This document shows positions 16,111 to 24,120 of a DNA stretch of 51,551 bases, in pieces; positions within the stretch are counted from its first letter, which is position 1, and the number at the start of each line of letters is the position of its first letter. Source of the DNA: an uncultured Methylococcaceae bacterium (GTDB taxonomy: Bacteria > Pseudomonadota > Gammaproteobacteria > Methylococcales > Methylococcaceae); assembly GCA_903930145.1 (NCBI GenBank), contig CAIYXP010000319.1:1-51551 (forward strand). The letters run 5' to 3'. The position numbers were made by a program, and so were the translations under genes. The notes beneath the pieces are model-generated. The model was given only the letters and a program-made list of their open reading frames with translations, had not been told where the DNA came from and made no database searches.

Positions 16111-19100
16111 CTACAATGCTGCAAGTTCTACGGCTTCATCGATGTCCACCGCGACAATGCGGGAGACCCCGGGTTCTTTCATGGTAACCCCAGCGAGATG
16201 CTGGGCGATTTCCATGGTTGCTTTATTATGCGAAATAAATAGGAATTGTACCTTTTCTGCCATTTCTTTGACTAATTGGCTGAAGCGCCCAACGTTGGCA
16301 TCGTCCAAAGGGGCATCCACTTCATCCAGCAGACAGAAAGGCGCAGGGTTCAATTCAAAGATGGAGAAGACCAAAGCCACCGCCGTCAGCGCTTTTTCCC
16401 CGCCTGACAATAAATGGATGGAACTGTTGCGTTTGCCGGGTGGTCGGGCCATGATCGTCACGCCAGTTTCAAGCAAATCCCGTTCAATCATCTCCAAATA
16501 CGCCTGACCGCCGCCAAATAACTTGGGAAACATGCGTTGTATGCCGATATTGATGCGGTCAAAAGTGTCCTTAAAGCGGGCGCGGCATTCACGGTCAATT
16601 TTTTCAATGGCTTGGGTCAAGGTGGCTTGCGCGTCTTCCAAATCTTTGCGTTGAGCGTCCAAGGTTTGCAGACGCTCGGACTGTTCGTTGTATTCTTGCA
16701 TGGCGGTCAAGTTGATGGCCCCCAAGCGATTGATTTCATCCGCCAATTGGGTCACTCTGAGCTGCCACTCCTTTTCTTCGGCATCTTCGGGAATGCCGGG
16801 TATCACGTGTTCGGGATTCGCGCCGATTTCGTCAAACTGTTCCTGCACGGTCAATCGTCTGACCTCATTTTCTTGATAATCCAGTTTGGTCTTTTCCAAG
16901 CGTTTTTTCAAGGCATCCAAGTCACGTTCTTTGCGCATTTTGGCTTCGTTCAGGGACTGCAATTCGGCCTCGGCCTCAGTGGATTTCTGGCGAATGTCGG
17001 CCAACTCGCGTTCGACGATGGTACGCTGCTCATGGAGTTCTTCCAAAGCCTCCAATTCGTCGTCCATCGGCGCACCGGCTTCTTCCATGCGCATTGCCAA
17101 TTCTGCCAAGCGTTCGCTAGTGTGTCGGTTTTGCGCTTCGGCACGTTCCACATGCTTCAATGTTAACGCCTCAGTGGATTTTAAGGTTTCACAACGGCTT
17201 TTCAGTCCTTGAACAAGGTCACGGGCTTGGCGCAAGGCGGCTTCTGATGCCGTCGAGCGCTGCTCCAAGTCTTGCTGGTGAAAGCTTAGAGTCTGGGTGC
17301 GCTGCTCCAATTCGGCTACTTTCTGCTCAGCGTGGTGTAATTGGGCATGGGCTTCGGCGGTTTCCTCGGCGTTGTTTTGTAGGTTCTCAGCCAAGTCTTC
17401 CAGTTCCGCCTCAAGCTGACGCAAGCGCTTGGTCGCTTGTTCAAATCGTGCGGACAAGGCGCTGATCTGAGATTTTAACCGGGTCATGTCGGCGGCCATT
17501 CGATTGGCTTCGGATTGACGCTGTTCACGTTCTAATTCAGCTTGCCTCGCAGACTCCTCCGCCAGATTCAAATCTTGCTCAAGTTTGCCGACAATAGCAT
17601 GTAATTCGTCGCGATGCGCTTTCAATTCCCGCAATTCGCGCTCGCGTTTCAACACCCCGGCCTTGGCATCATCAGGTTTTTTCATGACCAGCCAACCCGG
17701 ACCCATCCAAGCCCCGTCAGGGGTCACCACCGATTCATGCTCTTCCAGCTTTCTGCATAATTCCTTGCCCTCCTCTAAGGTACCTGCCCGGTAAATGCCA
17801 CCGAGTAAGGGATTCAAATTCCATGAGGATTGGATGCAATCTAGCAAGCGCTCGCCATCGATCTCGCCGGAAGTGATTCCCGAACGGCGCTTTTCGAAGA
17901 AAGCCATGGATTCTGGATGCTTGCCACCGTTCAGCATGGGCAGGTAATGCGTGGTGTCTTCGACGCAGACCGCTTCCAAGTGCAGGCCGAGTACATTTTC
18001 CACTGCCGACTCCCAGCCGGGACTCACTTCAAGATGTTCGGCCAGACGGCTGGCATCATGCAAGGAGGCATCGCTTAACCATTGCTTCAGCGCTGCGCGA
18101 TCTTTGCCCATGGCATGTTGTTGCAGCAATTCCAAGGAACTGATTTTACCCTGACTGGTGTGCAACTGCGCTCGTTTCTTGTTCAAGTCTTCTTGACAGG
18201 ACTTGGCTAGATTACGCTGTTCACGGACGATGTTTTGCAACGTTTCCAAGCGGCTTAGCAGCTCTTGCTGATCATTTTCGGCCAGTGCCAGCATTTCTTG
18301 CAGACTCTCAAGTTCGGAATCGCGCAAACTCTCTTCGATTTCATTGCGTTCCTTGCCCAAGCGCTCACTGCGAATCTGCAATTGGCGGCTTTGGTCCTCC
18401 ATTTGGCGTATGCGAGCCCGCTCGACTTCGGCTTGAGACTTGAACCCGGCCAGTTCACCGCGAAAAGCTTCCCACTCGACCCGCCAAGCCTTCAAGGCGA
18501 TATCTGCTTCCAGCCGTTCCGAAGCAGCTTGGGCTTCCGCAAGTTCAGCTTGTTTGATCTCTGTTTGCAAGTTAAGCAATTCTTCGCGAACGTCGTCAAT
18601 TTGCTCACGATCATTCGTCAATTGAGTTTGTGCTTGAGCTTGTTCGGCTTTCAAGCGTTCCCGTTCCCTTTGCAAGCCATCACGGGTTTGGTGGGCGTGT
18701 TTGATGGCTTGGTCCAGTCGGCTAATCTCAGCGCCGACCTCATAAAACCGGCCTTGCCGTTCATTGAGCGTTTTCTGCAATGATTCCCGTTTTTCCCTGG
18801 CTTGTGTTTCACTTGCGATCAGTGCATTTTCTTCGCTGACCAACTCCCTGTATCTCATTTCGCATTCCAGCAAAACGGCTTGATGTTGTTTCAGCAGTTC
18901 ATCGTATTTGCGCCAGCGCAAGCCTAATAATTGCAATCGATAAAGGCGTTCTTCCTCTTTCAAGGCAGTGTATTTTTCCGCTTTCTTGGCTTGGCGTTGC
19001 AAATTTGCGATGTGCTTAGCCACCTCGTCGATCACATCTTGCAAACGTTCCAAGTTTTCTTGAGTGTGCCTCATGCGGATTTCAGTCTCGTTGCGGCGTT

Positions 19101-19623
19101 CCTTGTATTTGGAAATGCCCGCCGCTTCTTCAATCACCTGCCTCAACTCGTCGGGTTTGGCTTCGATCAAGCGGGAAATGGTGCCTTGCTCAATGATGGC
19201 ATAGCTTCTCGCGCCTAGGCCAGTTCCTAGGAAAATGTCGGTGATGTCCTTGCGGCGACAACGCGAACCGTTGAGTAAATAAGCCGACACGCCGTCGCGG
19301 GTCACTTGGCGTTTAATCGAAATTTCGCGGTATTGGGAGTATTCCCCCGGTGCAGTGCCGTCGGAATTGTCAAACACCAATTCCACCGAGGCCACGCTGA
19401 CCGGCTTGCGGGAGGATGAGCCGTTGAAAATGACATCAGCCATGGACTCACCGCGCAAATGCTTGGCCGAGCTTTCACCCATCACCCAGCGCACCGCGTC
19501 GATGATGTTGGATTTGCCACAGCCGTTCGGGCCGACAACGCCAACCAAGTTCCCCGGCAAGGGGATGGAGGTCGGGTCGACAAATGACTTGAAGCCGGCG
19601 AGTTTGATCTTATCCAGACGCAT
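16111..19623 (-). CDS. smc: Chromosome segregation protein SMC
   Basis: A 1170-residue SMC ATPase that compacts and segregates the chromosome. The head Walker A is GPNGCGKSN near residues 31-39. Long coiled coils flank a hinge region around residues 500-640, and the C-terminal signature LLSGGEKALTAVALVFSIF and Walker B CLLDEVDAPLDDANV complete the head. Its length is normal for the family. Adjacent zipA overlaps the 3' end, so the two are co-transcribed. Large open frames on the opposite strand here are shadows of the coiled coil. Confidence 0.97.
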   Translation of the reverse strand: MRLDKIKLAGFKSFVDPTSIPLPGNLVGVVGPNGCGKSNIIDAVRWVMGESSAKHLRGESMADVIFNGSSSRKPVSVASVELVFDNSDGTAPGEYSQYREISIKRQVTRDGVSAYLLNGSRCRRKDITDIFLGTGLGARSYAIIEQGTISRLIEAKPDELRQVIEEAAGISKYKERRNETEIRMRHTQENLERLQDVIDEVAKHIANLQRQAKKAEKYTALKEEERLYRLQLLGLRWRKYDELLKQHQAVLLECEMRYRELVSEENALIASETQAREKRESLQKTLNERQGRFYEVGAEISRLDQAIKHAHQTRDGLQRERERLKAEQAQAQTQLTNDREQIDDVREELLNLQTEIKQAELAEAQAASERLEADIALKAWRVEWEAFRGELAGFKSQAEVERARIRQMEDQSRQLQIRSERLGKERNEIEESLRDSELESLQEMLALAENDQQELLSRLETLQNIVREQRNLAKSCQEDLNKKRAQLHTSQGKISSLELLQQHAMGKDRAALKQWLSDASLHDASRLAEHLEVSPGWESAVENVLGLHLEAVCVEDTTHYLPMLNGGKHPESMAFFEKRRSGITSGEIDGERLLDCIQSSWNLNPLLGGIYRAGTLEEGKELCRKLEEHESVVTPDGAWMGPGWLVMKKPDDAKAGVLKRERELRELKAHRDELHAIVGKLEQDLNLAEESARQAELEREQRQSEANRMAADMTRLKSQISALSARFEQATKRLRQLEAELEDLAENLQNNAEETAEAHAQLHHAEQKVAELEQRTQTLSFHQQDLEQRSTASEAALRQARDLVQGLKSRCETLKSTEALTLKHVERAEAQNRHTSERLAELAMRMEEAGAPMDDELEALEELHEQRTIVERELADIRQKSTEAEAELQSLNEAKMRKERDLDALKKRLEKTKLDYQENEVRRLTVQEQFDEIGANPEHVIPGIPEDAEEKEWQLRVTQLADEINRLGAINLTAMQEYNEQSERLQTLDAQRKDLEDAQATLTQAIEKIDRECRARFKDTFDRINIGIQRMFPKLFGGGQAYLEMIERDLLETGVTIMARPPGKRNSSIHLLSGGEKALTAVALVFSIFELNPAPFCLLDEVDAPLDDANVGRFSQLVKEMAEKVQFLFISHNKATMEIAQHLAGVTMKEPGVSRIVAVDIDEAVELAAL

Positions 19624-19776
19624 TTATTCGGCGCAGAACAAGCCTACCCGGTTGGCGGTTAGGAAAAACAGGGATGATAGGGTTGGCAATGGCAAGAGAA
19701 CGACTGGTCTGGGCAGGAACGAAGCTTTATTATAACGGACTAAACGCAATCAGCCTAAACCGAAACGTATTCCAGC

Positions 19777-20166
19777 ATGACCACGACTCCTAGCAAGCAA
19801 CTCGAAACCTTCGCCAACCCACAACCCGGCAGGAATTACACGATCCGCATTGATGCGCCGGAATTCACCTGTTTATGCCCGAAAACCGGCCAACCCGACT
19901 TTGCCACCTTTTTGATCGAATATGTACCCGATGAATTATGCGTGGAATTGAAGTCGCTCAAATTGTATTTTTGGTCCTACCGCGACCTAGGCGCTTTCCA
20001 CGAAGCCGTCACCAATCAAGTATTGGACGATCTAGTCGCCGCCAGTTCGCCCAATTTCATGCGCATCACCGCCAAATTTAACGTGCGCGGTGGCATTTAC
20101 ACCACCATCGTCGTCGAGCATCGCAAAGAAAGCTGGATTGCACCGGAGGCGGTGATGTTGCCGTGA
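19777..20166 (+). CDS. queF: NADPH-dependent 7-cyano-7-deazaguanine reductase
   Basis: A 129-residue single-domain QueF of the short type. It reduces preQ0 to preQ1 in queuosine synthesis for tRNA wobble modification. The active-site segment [14 protein letters not shown] holds the nucleophile C34 and the general acid D41, with the +7 spacing seen in the Bacillus enzyme. [22 protein letters not shown] is the conserved substrate/NADPH region. No other queuosine gene is beside it. It is divergent from smc, with 153 bases between. Confidence 0.95.
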   Translation: MTTTPSKQLETFANPQPGRNYTIRIDAPEFTCLCPKTGQPDFATFLIEYVPDELCVELKSLKLYFWSYRDLGAFHEAVTNQVLDDLVAASSPNFMRITAKFNVRGGIYTTIVVEHRKESWIAPEAVMLP

Positions 20167-20271
20167 GTGGATTTGTGCAGGTGATGCATTGAATCAAAGC
20201 AGCAAGGGATTGCTAGCCATTCATCAATTATCAGGTTTATCGGCAAAATACTCCCTACATTGAGTATCGTT

Positions 20272-20784
20272 CTACATCCACTCAAGCATTGTTAAAAATT
20301 CTGTAAACGAAGCCGCTATCATGGAATAGTCATCGACACTCAGCGGGAGTTCCTCTAGCCGTTTATAGCCAAATTCATCCGCTGCGATAAAAATGCCTCC
20401 CTTATGATTATCTGAGAGGCAGATAAAAAGGTGGATTCCACCAGCAGTATGCGCAAACGGCAGGAGTTCCCGGAGGTGATCCCAATAATTCATAGCCACT
20501 TCGTACATTTGAAGAATTCCATAATTATCAGGGTTACGGTGCAGCGGATTGAATCCATCAAAATAGAAAGATTCACCGCCAATATCACGGACTGTAGCGT
20601 CTACGCTAAACCCCAGGCAAAGATCATTATCAAGGTTTTGGTTCTCTAGCTCCCAACGGGCTCCGTTATACTTGAGCAGAAACTCTCGATAATCCTGAGG
20701 GAGCTTGAAGCCAATTTTTTCCTCGAAAGCCTCCACTTCTGAAGTGGATGGGAGTTCTTGGTCAGGAATGAATGCAAATGTCAT
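20272..20784 (-). CDS. SMI1/KNR4 (SUKH) family protein, probable immunity-type protein
   Basis: A 170-residue SUKH-superfamily protein. The first part, EVEAFEEKIGFKLPQDYREFLLKYNGA, is the hallmark SMI1/KNR4 opening, and GGIHLFICLSDNHKGGIFIAAD followed by VDDYSMIAASFTEFLTML is the typical ending. SUKH proteins commonly act as immunity proteins against contact-dependent or polymorphic toxins. No toxin gene is adjacent, so this would be an orphan immunity gene or one with a non-immunity role. It is AT-richer than queF and sits next to a MITE-like element, consistent with an accessory origin. Confidence 0.8.
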   Translation of the reverse strand: MTFAFIPDQELPSTSEVEAFEEKIGFKLPQDYREFLLKYNGARWELENQNLDNDLCLGFSVDATVRDIGGESFYFDGFNPLHRNPDNYGILQMYEVAMNYWDHLRELLPFAHTAGGIHLFICLSDNHKGGIFIAADEFGYKRLEELPLSVDDYSMIAASFTEFLTMLEWM

Positions 20785-20833
20785 ATTTAGTCCCCGAAAT
20801 ATCTTTCAGTGTTAGCATCACAGCACATGAAGT

Positions 20834-20978
20834 CATTGATGTTACGCTTAGATGCAGAATCTATCAGCGAACATAGGGGTTGGCCTTGATCTTGGAGTAG
20901 CAAAGCTTACTTTGCCTGTAACGGCAAGCCTCGATGCTCCAAGCCGAAATTCGAATTTTTTAATTCGTAACATCAGTG
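20834..20978. mobile_element. MITE-like element with terminal inverted repeats and 4-bp flanking duplication
   Basis: The terminal 13-mers (20834-20846 and 20966-20978) are inverted repeats matching at 12 of 13 positions around a GATGTTACG core. AAGT occurs immediately outside both ends (20830-20833 and 20979-20982), as a target-site duplication would. The interior has nested pairing: CTTGGAG (20891-20897) with CTCCAAG (20937-20943), GCAAAG (20900-20905) with CTTTGC (20910-20915), and TGCC (20913-20916) with GGCA (20923-20926). No transposase is encoded, so it would be a non-autonomous element mobilised in trans. The parental IS family is not identified. Confidence 0.5.
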
Positions 20979-21060
20979 AAGTAGCACTTACGGTCCGCCA
21001 AATTAAGTGATAAATGGATAGTTTGTTCCTTTGCGCACCTAGCCAACCCCAAGGCTAATT

Positions 21061-21339
21061 TTACAAACCCTGACTCTCAAACAATATCACCTTCTCGGCT
21101 GCTAACCTGATCGTGATGGTTTTTGGGTCTTTACCCCAAGTGCAGCTTTTGAAGGCCAGTAGGGCTTCGCATTGGTCGGGTTCTCCAAGCATGGCGATGA
21201 CTTCGTCGTAACCCATGCCGATTTTTAGTTTGTCATAGTTTTGTTGATTGACCTTGCTGCAAGCCAATAATCCGAATAAAGCGAAGCTTATTAATGCGAT
21301 TAGCCATGGACGGTGGTTTTTTTCAGATGTGTTCATCAT
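21061..21339 (-). CDS. Small BamE/SmpA-like lipoprotein
   Basis: A 92-residue protein with a lipoprotein signal peptide: a basic N-terminus, a hydrophobic stretch (LIALISFALFGLL), then the lipobox LLAC with C27. The mature part NYDKLKIGMGYDEVIAMLGEPDQCEALLAFKSCTWG resembles the BamE/SmpA and DUF3862-type beta-alpha-alpha-beta lipoproteins, whose first helix carries the same G-M-x-x-x-E-V-x-x-x-L-G-x-P motif. It is much too short and cysteine-bearing to be called BamE itself. Role unknown, probably outer-membrane attached. Confidence 0.7.
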   Translation of the reverse strand: MMNTSEKNHRPWLIALISFALFGLLACSKVNQQNYDKLKIGMGYDEVIAMLGEPDQCEALLAFKSCTWGKDPKTITIRLAAEKVILFESQGL

Positions 21340-21414
21340 TTTGTCTCCAAATTAATATATTTTAGTGGCGAGTATCTTTGTTTTTATAGATACCCCTTTC
21401 TCTAACCCCCCAAA

Positions 21415-21601
21415 GGGCTAGTGTTTGCACACAAGTCCCTCCCCCTTGGGGGGAGGGATTTAGGGAGAGGGGGATCGGGTTGATTACAAGGGGTTTGTTG
21501 GCTCATCAACTATCCGCAGACCCTCTCCCCCAACCCCTCCCCCTACGAGGGGGAGGGGAGCAAAAACAATAGCTTGCAACATGTTTGCATACACTAGTCC
21601 C
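21415..21601. repeat. Palindromic repeat element with C/G-rich hairpins and inverted ends
   Basis: The ends GGGCTAGTGTTTGCA (21415-21429) and TGCATACACTAGTCCC (21586-21601) are near-perfect inverted repeats, with one gap and one mismatch. Inside are two strong hairpins: CCCTCCCCC (21437-21445) with GGGGGAGGG (21449-21457), and CCCCTCCCCC (21534-21543) with GGGGGAGGGG (21549-21558). Dispersed repeats of the CCCTCTCCC...GGGAGAGGG kind are common in proteobacterial intergenic regions. It may also help terminate recG transcription from upstream, since recG ends at 21629 on the minus strand. Confidence 0.55.
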
Positions 21602-21628
21602 AAAGGGGAGGGGACTCAATTTCAGGTT

Positions 21629-23710
21629 CTATACTTCCGCATACCTCACCCCGTCTGCCAACCAACGCCGCAATAATGGCTCCACCGAATCCGGGTGATG
21701 ATCCAGTAAGGTTTCGGCGGTGGCCTTGACTTGATCCAGCAGGTCGCTGTCACGGCCTAGGTCGGCGATGCGAAATTGGACTTGACCGGTTTGGCGTATG
21801 CCCAACAACTCGCCCGGTCCACGCAGTTCCAAATCCTTTTCAGCAATCACGAAACCGTCGCTGGTTTCCCGCAATATGCCCAGCCGTTCCTTTGCGCCCA
21901 GTGTCAACGGCGGTTGGTACATTAACACACAAAAGCTATCGCCGGGTCCGCGCCCGACCCGTCCGCGCAACTGATGCAATTGGGCCAAGCCTAGTCGTTC
22001 GGGGTTTTCGATGACCATCAAGCCGGCATTCGGCACGTCCACGCCGACCTCTATCACGGTGGTTGCCACCAACAAATCAATCGCCCCTGATTTGAAAGCA
22101 GCCATGACATCCTCTTTTTCGGCTGACTTCATGCGCCCGTGGACAAGTCCTATGCGAACATTCGGCAATGCCTCGATCAGGGACGCGGCGGTGTTTTCTG
22201 CCGCTTCACATTCCAGTGCCTCGGATTCTTCGATCAATGTGCAGACCCAGTACACTTGTTTGCCGCCTTTCACCCAGTCGTCTATGCGGGCGATGACTTC
22301 GTGTCGGCGGGTAGAGGGAATGACCGAGGTTTTGACCGGGCTGCGGCCCGGAGGCAGTTCGTCTATGATCGACACATCCAAATCGGCATAGCCGAGCATG
22401 GCAAGGGTGCGGGGGATGGGCGTGGCGGTCATGATGAGTTGGTGGGGATAGAGTCCGTCCCTCGCCCCTTTTTCACGCAAGGCCAAGCGTTGGTGTACGC
22501 CAAAGCGATGCTGCTCGTCAATCACCACTAAACCAAGACGATGAAATTTAACTTCTTCTTGGAATAAGGCGTGGGTTCCCAGCACCGCCCCGGCCCGACC
22601 ATCGGCGATGGCTTCCAAGGTTTCACGGCGTATCTGGCCTTTGTGTTTGCCTGCCAAATAAGCCACTTGAACACCGAGCGGTTCCAGCCAATGGCTAAAG
22701 CTGCGGTAATGCTGTTCGGCTAATAATTCAGTCGGGGCCATGAAGGCGACTTGAAATCGTGATGACAAGGCTGCCAGTGCCGCCCATGCCGCAACCACGG
22801 TTTTCCCAGAACCTACATCGCCTTGCACCAGTCGCATCATCGGTTTGGATGACTTCAAATCGGCTGCGATTTCTCGAATAACCCGGTTTTGCGCACCGGT
22901 CAGGGCGAAAGGCAAGGAGTCTAGGAACTGCTTGGAGACCTTCTTGGACAAACTCAAGACGGGAGCGGCTTGCTGCCGCATGTGGTTGCGAAAGCGGCTG
23001 ACACTGAGGTGATGAGCCAATAACTCTTCAAAAGACAAGCGTTGTTGGGCTTGGCCTAGCAACTCGGTAGCCGACTCGGCAGAAGGCTGGTGCAGAATTC
23101 TGACGGCTTCGCACAGTGGGGGCAAGTTTAACGATGCAAGCAGTTCCTCTGGAATCCATTCCTGTAGAAGGGCATCGTTTTCTATGCATAAATCCAAGGC
23201 TTTTTCCACCAGGCCACGGATTGTTTTTTGGTGCAAGCCCTCGGTGGACGGGTAGACCGGTGTCAAGCTTTGATTAATCCTTCCTGCCTCTTCGTCGGCT
23301 ATAGGTTGATAGTCGGGATGGACCATTTCCGTACCGTAATAGCCATCCCTCACTTCACCAAAACAACGCAGTCTTGTACCGGGTTTCAGGCGCGATAATT
23401 GGTCGCCGGAAAAATGAAAGAAACGTAGATACAAGAAACCCGTGCCGTCGCTGATGCGGCAAACCAAGGAGCGGCGGGCTCTGGAAACGATTTCCGTCAC
23501 TTCCACTTGCCCTTCCACTAAGGCTTGGTCACCCACCCTGACTGTCCCCAAAGGCATCAAGGTGGTTCGGTTTTCATAACGTGAAGGAAGATGGAACAGC
23601 AAATCTTGCACTTTATGCAAGCTCAGTTTGGCGAGGCGTTCCAGTGTCTTTGCGCCCACACCTTTGAGTGAAGCAATTTTAGGGCTGTCTGTAGCCTCAG
23701 AAAGCGACAT
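21629..23710 (-). CDS. recG: ATP-dependent DNA helicase RecG
   Basis: A 693-residue branch-migration helicase that remodels stalled replication forks and Holliday junctions. An N-terminal wedge/OB-fold region precedes the superfamily 2 motor: Walker A LVQGDVGSGKTVVA, DEQH box VVIDEQHRFGVHQR, motif III TATPIPRTLAM, and motif VI QLHQLRGRVGRG. The length matches the family. It is the last gene of the rpoZ-spoT-ridA-recG run, a gammaproteobacterial arrangement, with 23 bases between ridA and recG. Confidence 0.97.
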   Translation of the reverse strand: MSLSEATDSPKIASLKGVGAKTLERLAKLSLHKVQDLLFHLPSRYENRTTLMPLGTVRVGDQALVEGQVEVTEIVSRARRSLVCRISDGTGFLYLRFFHFSGDQLSRLKPGTRLRCFGEVRDGYYGTEMVHPDYQPIADEEAGRINQSLTPVYPSTEGLHQKTIRGLVEKALDLCIENDALLQEWIPEELLASLNLPPLCEAVRILHQPSAESATELLGQAQQRLSFEELLAHHLSVSRFRNHMRQQAAPVLSLSKKVSKQFLDSLPFALTGAQNRVIREIAADLKSSKPMMRLVQGDVGSGKTVVAAWAALAALSSRFQVAFMAPTELLAEQHYRSFSHWLEPLGVQVAYLAGKHKGQIRRETLEAIADGRAGAVLGTHALFQEEVKFHRLGLVVIDEQHRFGVHQRLALREKGARDGLYPHQLIMTATPIPRTLAMLGYADLDVSIIDELPPGRSPVKTSVIPSTRRHEVIARIDDWVKGGKQVYWVCTLIEESEALECEAAENTAASLIEALPNVRIGLVHGRMKSAEKEDVMAAFKSGAIDLLVATTVIEVGVDVPNAGLMVIENPERLGLAQLHQLRGRVGRGPGDSFCVLMYQPPLTLGAKERLGILRETSDGFVIAEKDLELRGPGELLGIRQTGQVQFRIADLGRDSDLLDQVKATAETLLDHHPDSVEPLLRRWLADGVRYAEV

Positions 23711-23733
23711 GCCAAGATTTATCTGTCGTTAAA

Positions 23734-24120
23734 CTAATCGGTCAACACCATGATGGCATCCATCTCAACACCCGCGCCTCGCGGCAGGGAGGCCACGCCA
23801 ATGGCCGCACGGGCGGGGTAGGGTTCGGAAAAATAGCCAGCCATGATTTCATTGACGAGTGGGAAATGCGACAGTTCAACGAGGAAGACGTTGAGTTTGA
23901 CAATATCATCTAGCGTTCCGCCCGCCGCATGGGCGACGGCTTTCATATTGTCCAGCACTCGCCGGATTTGCGCTTCCATATTATCCGTCACCATCGTCAT
24001 GCTGGCGGGGTCTAGCGGGATTTGTCCGGCAAGGTAAACCGTGTTGCCAACTTTAACCGCCTGCGAGTAAGTGCCAATGGCCGCAGGCGCGTCGTGGGTG
24101 TGGATGACTTCTTTTTTCAT
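23734..24120 (-). CDS. ridA: RidA-family enamine/imine deaminase
   Basis: A 128-residue RidA (YjgF/YER057c/UK114) protein that hydrolyses reactive 2-aminoacrylate and related imines released by PLP enzymes. Conserved pieces are [34 protein letters not shown] and [23 protein letters not shown], with the substrate-binding arginine in PARA. Its ATG overlaps the spoT stop (ATGA), indicating translational coupling. A RidA-type gene beside spoT is common in gammaproteobacteria. Confidence 0.93.
   Translation of the reverse strand: MKKEVIHTHDAPAAIGTYSQAVKVGNTVYLAGQIPLDPASMTMVTDNMEAQIRRVLDNMKAVAHAAGGTLDDIVKLNVFLVELSHFPLVNEIMAGYFSEPYPARAAIGVASLPRGAGVEMDAIMVLTD

Noticed and set aside
16537-17166. 209-residue open frame on the plus strand within smc
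   Set aside because: Antisense shadow of the SMC coiled coil; no ribosome site and repetitive hydrophobic composition from codon complementarity.
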